From Silurus meridionalis (Eukaryota > Chordata > Actinopteri > Siluriformes > Siluridae): a stretch of 64,000 nt of DNA. The stretch is taken from assembly GCF_014805685.1 (NCBI RefSeq), contig NC_060892.1, forward strand, positions 18,622,490 through 18,686,489, written 5' to 3'. This document shows, one piece after another, positions 1 to 9,882 of this stretch. The position numbers and the translations under genes are program-made. The notes below the pieces were generated by a model. That model saw only the letters and a program-made list of their open reading frames with translations, did not search any database and was not told where the DNA came from. Within the stretch, counting starts at the first letter, position 1. Each line of letters opens with the position of its first letter.

Positions 1-478
1 TCTGATCATCTTCACTGTACCCCATAACATTGTATATCTGCTATAAATGGACATTTGGTGCAACCCAGATGAGGATTGGTTCTCTCTTGAGTCTGGTTTC
101 TCTCAAGTTTTCTTCCTTATGCCATCTCGGGGAGTTTTTCCTTGCCACAGTCGCCACCGGCTTGCTCATCAGGGACAAACTTACTTATAAAGAACATATT
201 CACTTTGAATCACCACATTATCTGTGTAAAGCTGCTTTGAGACAATGTTCATTGTTAAATGCGCTATACAAATAAGAATGAATTTAATTAAATTTAATAA
301 TACCAAATCCAAAGACAGCCTAAAAAATTGTGTACCTCCAAATTTGTGGGAAAAGTTTGGGGAAAATCCACATAGTTCTGCAAAATTCAGGTGTCCCAAA
401 GAGTTTTCTAAATAGGGTATAATCCCATCTGAATCCACTTATATGTTATAAAAAATATAAGGAGAAGGAGATGCATAC
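1..478. other. vtg intron sequence at the window edge
   Basis: Intron downstream of vtg exon 8, with no exon seen. Bases 66-280 hold a copy of the SINE-like repeat described separately; 281-478 is unremarkable AT-rich sequence. Confidence 0.7.
66..280 (+). repeat. SINE-like interspersed repeat, copy 1
   Basis: Shares with copies near 46.1, 49.9, 55.1, 55.7 and 56.0 kb the core gagtttttccttgccac, a GCTCATYAGGG motif and the 3' end gctgctttgagacaatgt followed by a gcgctatacaaata-like tail. The conserved tail suggests LINE-mobilised copies. The family name is not known to me. Confidence 0.75.
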
Positions 479-636
479 CTATGCTCATCATGTCCTGATA
501 GCTGCTTCCATAAGAGCTCCAGATCTTCATAACTAGTTACACGAAGCAATTGAATGAGCTCAAGAACATCAGCGCTTGCTGTAGAATTCACTTGGTAGAT
601 GTGAGCCTGAGCCAAACGTTTTAACAGGTCTGCAAC
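479..636 (-). CDS. vtg3: vtg coding exon 8, last one in the window
   Basis: 158 nt, phase 0 in and phase 2 out, donor gtatgc. Encodes [34 protein letters not shown] and GHDEH, the first helices of the lipovitellin helical domain. The next exon must lie left of position 1; bases 1-478 are intron. Confidence 0.9.
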
Positions 637-3600
637 CTGTTGAAATAATTAGTCAAAAGTGCTGATTTTCTCCACTTAAACTATGAAGTATTAAGCAGAA
701 CTCACTTTAAGAGCTGGGCTATTTAGACTGGTCATCAAAATTGGCATTGGCCCAAGATCTTTCTCTGCCTGGTACATCAGATTTCCTCTGCTTTTTACCT
801 GACCTGTTATGGGTTTGCCAACAATGTCGGCCTGTCTTAGTAACTCAATGTTCCAGCTGTAAAGTGAAACAAACAGTATTCAGATAGCATTGGGATTTGT
901 ACACTTCTAAAACAGATTATAAAGCTGAGTAGTATGACTGAAATATCAATAATTTTACAAAATTTGTCATAATATAATTTATGATACAAGCAAATGAGCA
1001 TAGTGTCATTCATGCAAACTCTCCAACTACAATGTTGGTTTTACTAACCAAGCAATGAAAGTGTACATTATATAACTTACATGGCTTTCACTTTTGAATT
1101 GCTACCCTTTACATTTAAAGGAGAGAAATAGTGCCTTTCATGCGCTGAGGCCTTTGTAATCAGACCACCATCTCCCGTGGACTTGATTGTACATGCATAT
1201 TTCACGGTAGTAATCACATTTTCACCTCTCTGAAATGCAACATATGTTTAACCCTATTTAAATATATAAAACAGCAGTTGATGTCACAGACGTACTTCCT
1301 GGAATCTATTTCCTATTTGAATGTGACAAATCGTACGCACCTCTCTGCTGAATTTGCTTTCTTGAGACAGAGCCATTCCTTGATATACTTCTGCTTTTTG
1401 ATGGCAGTTTTTAATGTCAACATTTTGGATCACATGTAATTCTTTATCTGCTTCATTCTCTTCAATAACATAAGCACTGTGGCAGATACCGTGAATTCCC
1501 ACCTGAGAAGAAATCATGATGAAAAATTGTGTAATTATAGAATAACATGTCTAATATAGTAGAACTTTTGCAGCGGAAAGTTTCATACCTCATCAAGCTC
1601 GTAAATCCGCTGGGTGGTTTTAACAGTAACGTGCAGGAACTTTAGAATACCTCGCACTATATTCACGGCAGTGTTGGAGACGTCAGGTGCTGTTTTAATG
1701 ACGATTACTTGTCCTTTTGTGTATTCAAAAGTGAAAGGTTTGGTGAGCACAGCTGCCAAAAGTTTCGTGAGATTAGGTGACTCTTTGAAGGAGTCTTCTC
1801 CTGGGACCCCATTAAACTCTTCAAATTTGACATTGGAGATCTATATTGTTGCAGAAGCCATAAGACTCATTGACCACAAAATACAAAATAAATCAACAAT
1901 ACCTTATTGTTGAAATTAACTGATAAGCAAGGGTAACAAAAAATCTTTTTCGGAAAGATTACTTATAGTAATTATTCAAATCAAGTAGAATAATTCAAAT
2001 CGAATTATTAAATTAAACCATTACTAATTAGGCAACTAGGCATACTATGCTAATTATATATTATATATATATATACACACACACCTTAACAGATCTGTAC
2101 TTATTTGTTTATATTTAAATTCAAATATACCTTATTACAGGTAGATACAACATTTACAATTATTGTAATTTATACATTAGTACATTGGTATTAATGACAT
2201 TAAGCATACCTGAAACAGAAACGTTTGCACTGATACTCCAGTGATTTTAAAATTGCATTGTAGTTTTACTCCAGACTCAGCCAGGTTTGCTGTATCATGG
2301 CCAATATTCACCACTCCTTCATATTTATATTCATATGTCTTTTGGGAGTTCAAGGTGGGCTCTGAAATTATTCAAGTAGATTTAGGACAGTGTTAATTTG
2401 TCAGTGTACCACAGATTTTTAGCTTTGGGTGTATTCTAAGGTCAAAGACCATAAAACTTTCTTTCGGCTTCTCCCATTGGGGGTTGCCACAGCGGACCAT
2501 CCGCATGTTTGATTTGGCACGTTTTTTTTTTTTTTTTTTAAGCACTGGATGCCCTTCCTAATGCAACCCTTCCCATTTATCCAGGCTTGGGACCGGCACT
2601 AAGGCTTGTGCAACCCTAATGGCTGGGGTTGGTTCCCTGACTGGGTATCGAACTCGGTCCACAGCGGTGAGAGCGCCGCATCCTAACCACTAGAACACTA
2701 GGGAACCTAAGGGCAAAGACCATAAATGGTCTCAAAGGGAGCCTCAAAGAAACTCACATCTACTATCAACACCACCACACCACTAGAGGGCAATCTGCCC
2801 TAAATTCCTAAACTTTAAACTCTATTCATTGGATATATTTATTCCCTGTCATAAATGTAAAGCCCTAGGACATTTGTTCAAGGAGTGTATCATTGCCTAT
2901 TGCATTCATCTGAGTACATTTGAGCAATTACAGTATATGGCTTAATCTTTGTGTGTGATTCCATTACTTATTCTTGATTTCTGTGTATCCTATTCTGGAT
3001 GTTCAGTATATCAACACTTGCATTTACTAATGATCGTAAATCTGGATTATTGTGCGTATTCTATGTATGATTCTTGATTGCCTCTGTTACATGTCTTCAG
3101 AATTGTGGATATTAATTATATAAATCTCTTGCAAATGAGGTATCTGTGTCCTGAGGTAGCAGACCTCCATTCAGCAATCACATCTCAAGGCCAACCGATG
3201 GGAAATCCTGCACCACAATCAAATCTGTGATTTAATAACTCACAAAGACATGTAGAGGGGAACCTGAACACCTTAAACTTTACAACGAAGCTCTAGCTTG
3301 AGTAGCTCAAGTTAACCTGGCAGTAAATCACTTATTCCTGTGTTTTAAACTGTTCAACAAATATGACAGCTCTTTCAGAGAACGTAAAAGTACTCAACTT
3401 GCTTACAGGAAATCATCTGTGCAAACATCATTTTTTACCAACCCATGCTAAACCAAAACCTCATAACAATACTGAAGATTTCAATCACCCTGTTTCAAGT
3501 AAAGCACACCATCTGGAGACTTTTTAGATTCAAGAATTGTACAGTGGGGCAAAAAAAGTATTTAGTCAGCCACCAATTGTGCAAGTTCTCCCACTTAAAA

Positions 3601-5922
3601 AGATGAGAGAGGCCTGTATTTATTTTTATCATAGGTACACTTTAACTATGAGAGACAAAATGAGAAAATAAAATCCAGAAAATCACATTGTCTGATTTTT
3701 AAAGAATTTATTTGCAAATTAAAGTGGAAAATAAGTATTTTGTCAATACCAAAAGTTCATCTCAATACTTTCTTATATACCCTTTGTTTACAATGACAGA
3801 GATCAAACGTTTTCTGTAAGTCTCCACAAGGTTTTTACACACTGTTGCTGGTAGTTTGGCCCATTCCTCCATGCAGATCTCCTTTAAAGCAGTGATGTTT
3901 TGGGGCTGCCGCTGGGCAACACAGATTTTCAACTCCCTCCAAAGATTTTCTATGTGGTTGAGATCTGGAGACTGGATAGGCCTTGAAATGCTTCTTACAA
4001 AGCCACTCCTTTGTTGCCTGGGTGGTGTATTTGGGATCATTGTCATGCTGAAAGACCCAGCCACGTTTCATCTTCAATGCCCTTGCTGATAGAAGGAGAC
4101 TTTCACTCAAAATCTCACGATACATGGCCCGATTCATTCTTTCCTTTACACAGATCAGTCGTCCTGGTCCCTTTGCAGAAAAATAGCCCCAAAGCATGAT
4201 GTTTTCACCCACATGCTTCACAGTAGGTATGGTGTTCTTTGGCTGCAACTCAGCATTCTTTCTCCTCCAAACACAACAAGTTGAGTTTTTACCAAAAAGT
4301 TCTATTTTGTTTTCATCTGACCATATGACATTCTCCCAATCCTCGTCTGGATCATCCAAATGCTCTCTAGCAAACTTCAGACAGGCCCGGACATGTACTG
4401 GACTAAGCAGGGGGACATGTCTGGCACTGCAGGATTTAAGTCGCTGGCAGTGTAGTGTGTTACTGATGGTAGCCTTTGTTACTTTGGTCCCAGCTCTCTG
4501 CAGGTCATTCACTAGGTCCCCCCATGTGGTTCTGGGATTTTTGCTCACCGTTCTTGTGACCCCACAGGTGAGAACTTGCGTGGAGCCCCAGATCGAGGGA
4601 GATTATCAGTGGTCTTGTATGTCTTCCATTTTCTAATAATTGCTCCCACAGTTGATTTCTTGCACCAAGCTGCATTTTTTTTCTCATTTTGTCTCTCATA
4701 GTTGCTGTACCTATGATTAAAAAATAACAGGCCTCTCTCATCTTTTTAAGTGGGAGAACTTGCACAATTGGTGGCTGACTAAATACTTTTTTGTCCCACT
4801 GTATCTCTGTTCTAGCTGAGAGGTTGGATGTGAAAAGGGAAGTAAAAAATTATTGAATCTATATTGTAGTCTAGCACTTTAGTAAAAGCTAAACTGTGGA
4901 AGTCCTTCTTTAATAATCTTGGGACTGTGTGAGTAGGGAAGGGGGTAAACCAAGCATGTAGTCCTGCAATACTGAAAACTAAAGCCATGGAAGAGCATTC
5001 GAGCACTTTTTTCTGGAAAAGTGTATGAGTATGGCCTTCATCCTTGCATGAATTACTGAAGCCTGAGTTTTATCACTGCTATGTATAGGTATCCTTTTTG
5101 TATTGTTCCTTCAGCCTTAGAACAGGTAATTGAAGCAAAAGCTAGTTGTATTTAGGAAATGTATATAATCCTATTTGCATCAGACAGGGGGATAAAAGAA
5201 AGATTACATTCATTAAAATAGATCATGCTAATATGGGGTAGCTAAATGCCCCTCTGTTTTGACTGAAATAGAAGAAGGTTCTTGAGTTCTCTACATTGTT
5301 ATCATGTTCATTAATGACATCAAGACATCTCTTTTTTCTGTGGGTAGGAATGCAACCCTGTATTACAAAAGACAGTCATCCAATGTCACAGGGATGTGAA
5401 CTTATCTTTTAAAAATAAAGTAGGGTGGTTTTTGTTGGTAGATGCTTACATTCTTATCAGGACACAGATCCTTCCTAAGGATTTTCTTCAAAAGGTAGAT
5501 GTTTTAGTTCAGTATTTGTTTAAGATCTATGCAATACTGTCAGATATACTGTAAAAGTGCCAGACTGTGGTTTTCATTGTTACTGGGGTGGTGCCATTAA
5601 TCTTTGTTATTAAAGGTATATAATTGGACCATTCTTCTAAAAGGTAAAGGGACACCACTTGCACCTTTCCAGGTAATTATTACCCTTGATTGTTCCACCC
5701 CAGGGACAAAGGAAGAGTGTAGAGTAGTTGCATTTATATAGTGTTGAACTTGGGTGACATTTATTCCCCTACCAAGGAAGTATGCTAGTGTGTACACTTC
5801 TGTAAAGATTGAAATTGTATGCACAATTCTCTTCTAAAGCTATATAATATGAACTGCCTACCATGCAGCATATGCTTATATTAGGAGATATTCATTTAAT
5901 CGCTGGCCAAACAGAGCACAAC

Positions 5923-5981
<59 letters not shown>

Positions 5982-6683
5982 CTAAACTAGTGCTGTAAAA
6001 GTGGCTAGACAATCTGGTCATGTGAATCGTGTAGTTCTGTAGAAATGGGCCACACAAAATGGATCAAAATTTGCCTCTCATCATGTATCATTAGTTGTAC
6101 CAATTACATACATACATAAAGAAAATTGAATAACAGCAGTGTATGTGTGTGTTTGTTTGTGTATGTGTCTGAGAGAGTGTCTGTATATCTGCATGTGGTA
6201 CATTGTATTAAAATCCCCACCAACACCAATTAATTTTTTATTGATTTATTTTTTAATAATTATTAATCTTTTATTTCAAATATTGGTAATTGAAAGCCCT
6301 TGCTTATATACACTATAAAAATATACACAAAATCATTATAAAATAATTTTAAATATTGATACATACCATAATTTGGGCTCTCGCATGCTGGAAAATAAAA
6401 TTGCAATTTTTTTGATTTTTTAAATACTGGATATTTATAAAATACTGGATATATAAAATATTAAAAATGGATATTTATGTTTAAATATTTACCAAAAACA
6501 CGAACCATGGACATGCATGGCTTTGATACTGCTCTCAGCTATATTTTTCATTTAATATTCTTGTGCAAATATGTAACCATGTATCAATAAACAGCTATTT
6601 CTAAAAAAATTACATATAGCATATACGCTTATGAGAAACTTACCAGCCAATGCCACAAAGAGACAGAAGAGAAACCACCGCAT
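479..6683 (-). CDS. vtg3: Vitellogenin, probably phosvitinless type C; 5' part, eight exons, cut by the window edge
   Basis: Egg-yolk precursor, normally made in the liver under oestrogen, secreted, and taken up by oocytes as a lipid carrier. Coding exons: 6644-6683, 6367-6387, 2210-2361, 1589-1840, 1341-1502, 1081-1229, 706-856 and 479-636. All have GT-AG borders and the reading frame is continuous (361 codons plus 2 nt). Residues 1-13 are a hydrophobic signal peptide starting [16 protein letters not shown] near residues 27-35 opens the vitellogenin/apoB/MTP lipid-transfer domain. [10 protein letters not shown] and the cysteine-bearing [12 protein letters not shown] and NVDIKNC segments follow, then the start of the helical domain ([10 protein letters not shown]). 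The [12 protein letters not shown] stretch and the VGIHG segment fit phosvitinless vitellogenins best, but the diagnostic phosvitin region lies outside the window. Apolipoprotein B is less likely because of these motifs and the adgrl4 neighbour. No internal stop or frameshift is present. Confidence 0.9.
706..856 (-). CDS. vtg3: vtg coding exon 7
   Basis: 151 nt, phase 2 in and phase 0 out, donor gtgagt. Encodes [19 protein letters not shown] and a segment ending [10 protein letters not shown]. Confidence 0.88.
1081..1229 (-). CDS. vtg3: vtg coding exon 6
   Basis: 149 nt, phase 0 in and phase 2 out, donor gtaagt. Encodes [20 protein letters not shown] and a segment ending NSKVKA, matching the family region that runs up to the helical domain. 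Confidence 0.88.
1341..1502 (-). CDS. vtg3: vtg coding exon 5
   Basis: 162 nt, phase 0 on both sides, donor gtgcgt. Encodes [15 protein letters not shown] and [12 protein letters not shown]; the two cysteines are the pair expected to form the conserved disulfide of the N-terminal domain. Confidence 0.92.
1589..1840 (-). CDS. vtg3: vtg coding exon 4
   Basis: 252 nt, phase 0 on both sides, donor gtatga. Begins [11 protein letters not shown] and ends [11 protein letters not shown]. The NIVRGILKF core is a vitellogenin/apoB-family signature. The opposite-strand reading frame over 1614-1913 is a shadow of this exon. Confidence 0.92.
2210..2361 (-). CDS. vtg3: vtg coding exon 3 (start of the lipid-transfer domain)
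   Basis: 152 nt, phase 1 in and phase 0 out, donor gtatgc. Encodes [16 protein letters not shown], then [16 protein letters not shown] and a stretch ending VSVQTFLFQ, the first beta strands of the vitellogenin N-terminal barrel. Confidence 0.92.
2456..2706 (-). mobile_element. tRNA-Glu-derived SINE with target-site duplication
   Basis: Read on the minus strand, the element starts with a 74-nt tRNA-Glu-like head (2632-2705) containing TCTAGTGGTTAGGATGCGG (A box), a CTC anticodon position and GAGTTCGATACCC (B box). A 175-nt body follows. It is flanked by 20-bp direct repeats at 2436-2455 and 2707-2726 (CTAAGGKCAAAGACCATAAA, one mismatch), the footprint of target-primed insertion. It sits in the large vtg intron between exons 2 and 3. 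Confidence 0.85.
2727..3541. other. vtg intron, no feature recognised
   Basis: Part of the intron between vtg exons 2 and 3, lying between the SINE and the Tc1 element. AT-rich single-copy-looking sequence without reading frames of note. Confidence 0.6.
3542..4801 (-). mobile_element. Tc1/mariner transposon, internally deleted
   Basis: Inverted terminal repeats begin cagtggggcaaaaaaagta on the left and end with the reverse complement of nearly the same sequence on the right, each about 110-130 bp, and a TA target duplication flanks both ends (3540-3541, 4802-4803). Inside, on the minus strand, is a broken DDE transposase. The part encoding the first helix-turn-helix is missing: the coding sequence jumps into the right repeat near 4672. 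Located in the vtg intron. Confidence 0.92.
3762..4672 (-). pseudogene. Tc1-like transposase, truncated and frameshifted
   Basis: The frame over 3835-4548 carries the second DNA-binding helix region, then [11 protein letters not shown] (first catalytic Asp) and [10 protein letters not shown] (second Asp). Near 3980 the frame breaks, apparently through a short deletion. The overlapping frame ending at 3762 supplies [15 protein letters not shown] with the catalytic Glu and the normal C-terminus. With the N-terminal DNA-binding domain gone and a frameshift, it cannot make active transposase. Confidence 0.9.
4804..6366. other. vtg intron with (TG)n microsatellite
   Basis: Apart from the (TG)n tract at 5927-5980 and short AT-rich runs after 6220, nothing was recognised. 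The short reading frames here have no family resemblance. Confidence 0.6.
5927..5980. repeat. (TG)n microsatellite, about 27 units
   Basis: Uninterrupted TG dinucleotides in the vtg intron. Confidence 0.97.
6367..6387 (-). CDS. vtg3: vtg coding exon 2, 21-nt mini-exon
   Basis: Too short for ORF calling. It has a pyrimidine-rich acceptor ending ttttccag, exactly 21 nt of exon, and a gtatgt donor. It is phase 1 on both sides and inserts A-C-E-S-P-N-Y between the signal peptide and EPTLNSQ. A tiny second exon of this size is known in vertebrate vitellogenin genes. Skipping it would keep the frame, so inclusion rests on the splice sites and the family gene structure. Confidence 0.8.
6644..6683 (-). 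CDS. vtg3: vtg coding exon 1 (signal peptide)
   Basis: Encodes M plus a run of F, L, C, V and A residues ending ALA, a typical short secretory signal. It ends in phase 1 at a gtaagt donor. The ATG at 6681-6683 was chosen because a TATA box lies 40 bp upstream and short leaders are usual in vitellogenin genes. Confidence 0.88.
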
Positions 6684-6723
6684 TGTGAAAGCCAGGAGTG
6701 AAATCACCTGATCAGGCATAACC

Positions 6724-6733
6724 TTATATATAT
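6724..6733 (-). promoter_or_regulatory. TATA box of the vitellogenin gene
   Basis: On the minus strand the sequence reads TATATATAAGG, 40 bp upstream of the start codon. Transcription would be expected to start near 6700, giving a leader of roughly 15-20 nt, which suits the very short leaders of vitellogenin mRNAs. The start site is inferred. Confidence 0.7.
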
Positions 6734-6964
6734 GGCTGACAATCCTCCCTCTCCTCCCTTTCTTATCTACTTGACTTAAGGAATGACCTGCTAAAATTCT
6801 GCTCGATCTTACCCAGCTAAGGTGTTCAAATGTGCAGGCTGAAATTTGAGAACTGGTTTTCAAAATGATTTTAAAGCCATGACATGGTTTGAGAAGTGTG
6901 ATGAACATAATGTAGCTTGCTATTGGGAGTTGAATAAATGGCTACACACCAAATTTCAGTGTGA

Positions 6965-6977
6965 GTCCACACTGACC
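6965..6977. promoter_or_regulatory. Imperfect oestrogen-response-element-like palindrome
   Basis: The sequence gtcca-cac-tgacc has one perfect TGACC half-site and a degenerate partner at the 3-bp spacing of oestrogen receptor elements. It lies about 280 bp upstream of the vtg start codon, a usual place for vitellogenin elements. One short degenerate site is weak evidence by itself. Confidence 0.35.
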
Positions 6978-7253
6978 GCTGACAATGTCACTAAGTCCTG
7001 CAAATACAGTGGAAAAATAATGCTGTGGACCTTCGACTTTAACTAAGATTTGCAGTCCTGAGTGCTAACTCTCTCTGTCTCTCTATCACTATCTCTGTTT
7101 ATGTGTACTAACACAGTAATAGTTTGTAGGATGAAAAAACTTAATATTTTTGTCAGCAAACCAAATACTGTATAGTATGAATATTGATCTCTATTAATAT
7201 TAAGTAAATGGCAAATAAATATATATGGTAGTAATTACTTTCATATTTATCTC

Positions 7254-7256
<3 letters not shown>

Positions 7257-7325
<69 letters not shown>
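7257..7325. repeat. (TA)n microsatellite
   Basis: About 34 uninterrupted TA units, roughly 570 bp upstream of vtg. Confidence 0.97.
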
Positions 7326-7328
<3 letters not shown>

Positions 7329-9128
7329 TTGAATGAATAAAGAGACCAGTTGAGATCAAATGTCTGGTTAGCAGAGGCTTTAATGCTATTAATAATTGTA
7401 GTAATTTACAAGTCAAACCAATTACAAAGCATAAAGCTTTTACACAATTACACAAACATTGCTCAAGAACCCATCAGTGACTTTCTGTCTATCCTGAGAT
7501 TTAAACTCAATCTTTCAGTCATAGGCACAGAACCTGTTAGACTGTTGAATGACCACAGTGGTCTTTCAGTCATGTAGCTGTCTGCCATCATTAAGAAAAA
7601 AACTTCATGAAAATCCCAGAAAGTGTTCTGGGTAAACAAGTGTTAAAAAAAACAGGAGCTTCTCATTATTGCTATAGCATCCTAAATGTTTTATAGTTTA
7701 TTTAATAAGGCAGGTCATTACCTGGCACTGCCAGCCAAACATTTTTAACCACTCCAATTATAGCTCCAATTATAGCAAATTTGTGAAAATGCCCTCATTG
7801 TAATATAATTATTCTTTATAGAAATATATTTTATAATTGAAAAAATAAAATAAAATCAAACCAAGGAATATGTATCGATACACAGTGAAGATTCAAACCT
7901 GACATTTATCTTTTACAGTTAATATTACTAATAATATTTCACAAATGCATTCATTCTTGCAGAATTTTAATTCATATTTGGCCAAAGTCTGCAAAGTTTT
8001 GTTTTCTGTTTCCTCCTGACTTATTCCACTGTGGCTTTGTTTTTTTAATTATTATTATTAATTTCATTTTACTGTTATTTAATTTTGAATGCTGTGTAAA
8101 ATAACAAATCTTTTCAACACTTCAGTATACACCTTATTCAGTAAATATGCTATAAAACTTTAAATGAGTTGTTCACTATTTCTTGACTGTTTCTCCTAAC
8201 AAAGCACTAATTTAACAGCATGCTAGGATACTGAAATTAATGGGGTACAATTTTAAATGTCATATTTAAGGCCATTTCTGTTTTATTTTGTTTGGTTTTT
8301 GGTGAAATAATTGAATAGACTAATATTTTTTGCCTTGAGTTATTAAAGATTAAAGTTTGTGGACCTGCTTTGCATGTAAGGGTACTTTCACATTGTGACA
8401 AAAACTTTTGACTTACAGTGTTAATGCACCTTGACATCATTCTGTACATTTTGATTTAATTTGCTTAAAAAAAAAAGTCATCAGATGCCCAATAAAAAAT
8501 GGTTAGTGACGAAACAAAAAATATATCCAAGCTTCACAAAAGAACTCATTAACTCATGAATGATTTATACAAGACATACAGAATACAACTGTTTTACAGG
8601 CAGAAACACAACATTAGGTTAAGCAACTTTAAATACATTGTAAACAAGTCTCTGTAGTAAATAACTGATCAAATGAGCTAGTTACTGTATATAATACGTT
8701 TTTTGTATAAGTGTAGTACTTTTACTATTATTGGAGAATAGAAGTTAGTTTTAGGCTTTTTTTCAAATACAACTGAAAATAAACTGCACACAGTGAATCA
8801 CACATACTATGTGGCAGCTTGGGAAACCTTTCATATGATCAAATTTTTAACTATGTGTCAGAAATGATGCATGGCTAGGTGTGTGGTGTTTGATGTTAAC
8901 ACGTGCACAAAGTGGGAAGGATGTTGCTTCCAAGAGAGTCAGACAAGTCAGGGATTACTCCTAGTCATGGATTATCCCACTTATACCATGGTCAATTTCC
9001 ACCACTGAAAAACTAAAACTCTTAGAGATTTTTGCAGGTCTCGAATTCTGCCCACTCCAAATCATATACAGAGAAAAAGTAGTGCAATAAGGTTACATGT
9101 ATTTGAATGGCTTCCAATAAATAGTTAT

Positions 9129-9130
<2 letters not shown>

Positions 9131-9168
<38 letters not shown>
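9131..9168. repeat. (GA)n microsatellite
   Basis: About 19 GA units followed by a purine-rich G run. Confidence 0.97.
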
Positions 9169-9171
<3 letters not shown>

Positions 9172-9520
9172 AGGGGGAGGGTGTGTGTTTGGGTGAATTA
9201 CATGTGTCTGTGTTGCATCTCTACTAATAATGAAGCTGTTGGTTCCTTGTGCCATTTTTTAGGATTTCTTATTTATTCTCCAGTTTATCAAATTTATCTT
9301 GTGCCATTGGCCACTGATAAAAATCACTCTATTCAAATAAAAGGTAATGACATGCAAAACACCTATTTAGTGCAGTAAGGTCATTAGGAAATGTTCACAA
9401 TAGCTGCCTCACTTTGTATGTTTCTGTGATGGTATGTTATTATGGTTACATTTGTTCATATGGCAGTGCATTTACATAGATTGGTGTTTAAACTGATTAG
9501 AACTATGCAGCCAATAAGAG

Positions 9521-9522
<2 letters not shown>

Positions 9523-9570
<48 letters not shown>
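9523..9570. repeat. (GATA)n/(GA)n microsatellite
   Basis: A few GATA units passing into about 20 GA units, near the adgrl4 3' end. Confidence 0.95.
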
Positions 9571-9574
<4 letters not shown>

Positions 9575-9772
9575 TTTTCCTGGGCTGCCACACAAGCAAC
9601 AATTAAACTACTATTTACTATAACATTATATCTATGTTTTACATTCAATTTTACTGTAAGAGATGGTCCTGATTATCACATTTGCTACATAAAACTATAG
9701 AAATTTTGTAGTCGAAAAAAAAAAAGACTAAAAATTTTTTGCAACCTCAAATACTTATGAGTACTACAATAT

Positions 9773-9778
9773 TTTATT
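9773..9778 (-). terminator. Candidate polyadenylation signal of adgrl4
   Basis: AATAAA on the minus strand, 42 nt past the stop codon. This would give a very short 3' UTR; further signals downstream may be used instead. Confidence 0.4.
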
Positions 9779-9819
9779 TCAGCTTCCACAATGGTGCTTG
9801 TCCAAACTATTTGATTTCC

Positions 9820-9882
9820 TTATCTCAGGCATTCAAAACAACACGGCACGTTCTTGAACATTCGGTAGTACTCTTCTTGGAC
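9820..9882 (-). CDS. adgrl4: adgrl4 coding exon 16 (C-terminal tail and stop)
   Basis: 63 nt including TAA at 9820-9822. Encodes [20 protein letters not shown]; the human tail ends PCCFGCLR. Too short for ORF calling but unambiguous by homology and phase. Confidence 0.95.
   Translation of the reverse strand, partial: VQEEYYRMFKNVPCCFECLR

Larger units (their letters stand above)
6735..9772. other. Intergenic region between vtg promoter and adgrl4 3' end
   Basis: About 3 kb separating the 3' end of adgrl4 from the start of vtg, both minus strand. The right part of it next to vtg (to roughly 7050) holds the candidate promoter elements. It also contains (TA)n at 7257-7325, (GA)n at 9131-9168 and a GATA/GA tract at 9523-9570. 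No exon was found. Confidence 0.6.

Noticed and set aside
2632..2705. Possible functional tRNA-Glu gene on the minus strand
   Set aside because: It carries an acceptor-stem mismatch, is fused to a SINE body and is flanked by target-site duplications, so it is a SINE head.
3856..4636. Plus-strand frames of 62 to 146 codons
   Set aside because: They are antisense to the Tc1 transposase remnant.
479..6683. Apolipoprotein B or microsomal transfer protein as the identity of the first gene
   Set aside because: The protein shares the same N-terminal domain type, but the cysteine segments, the mini-exon and the adgrl4 neighbour all favour vitellogenin.
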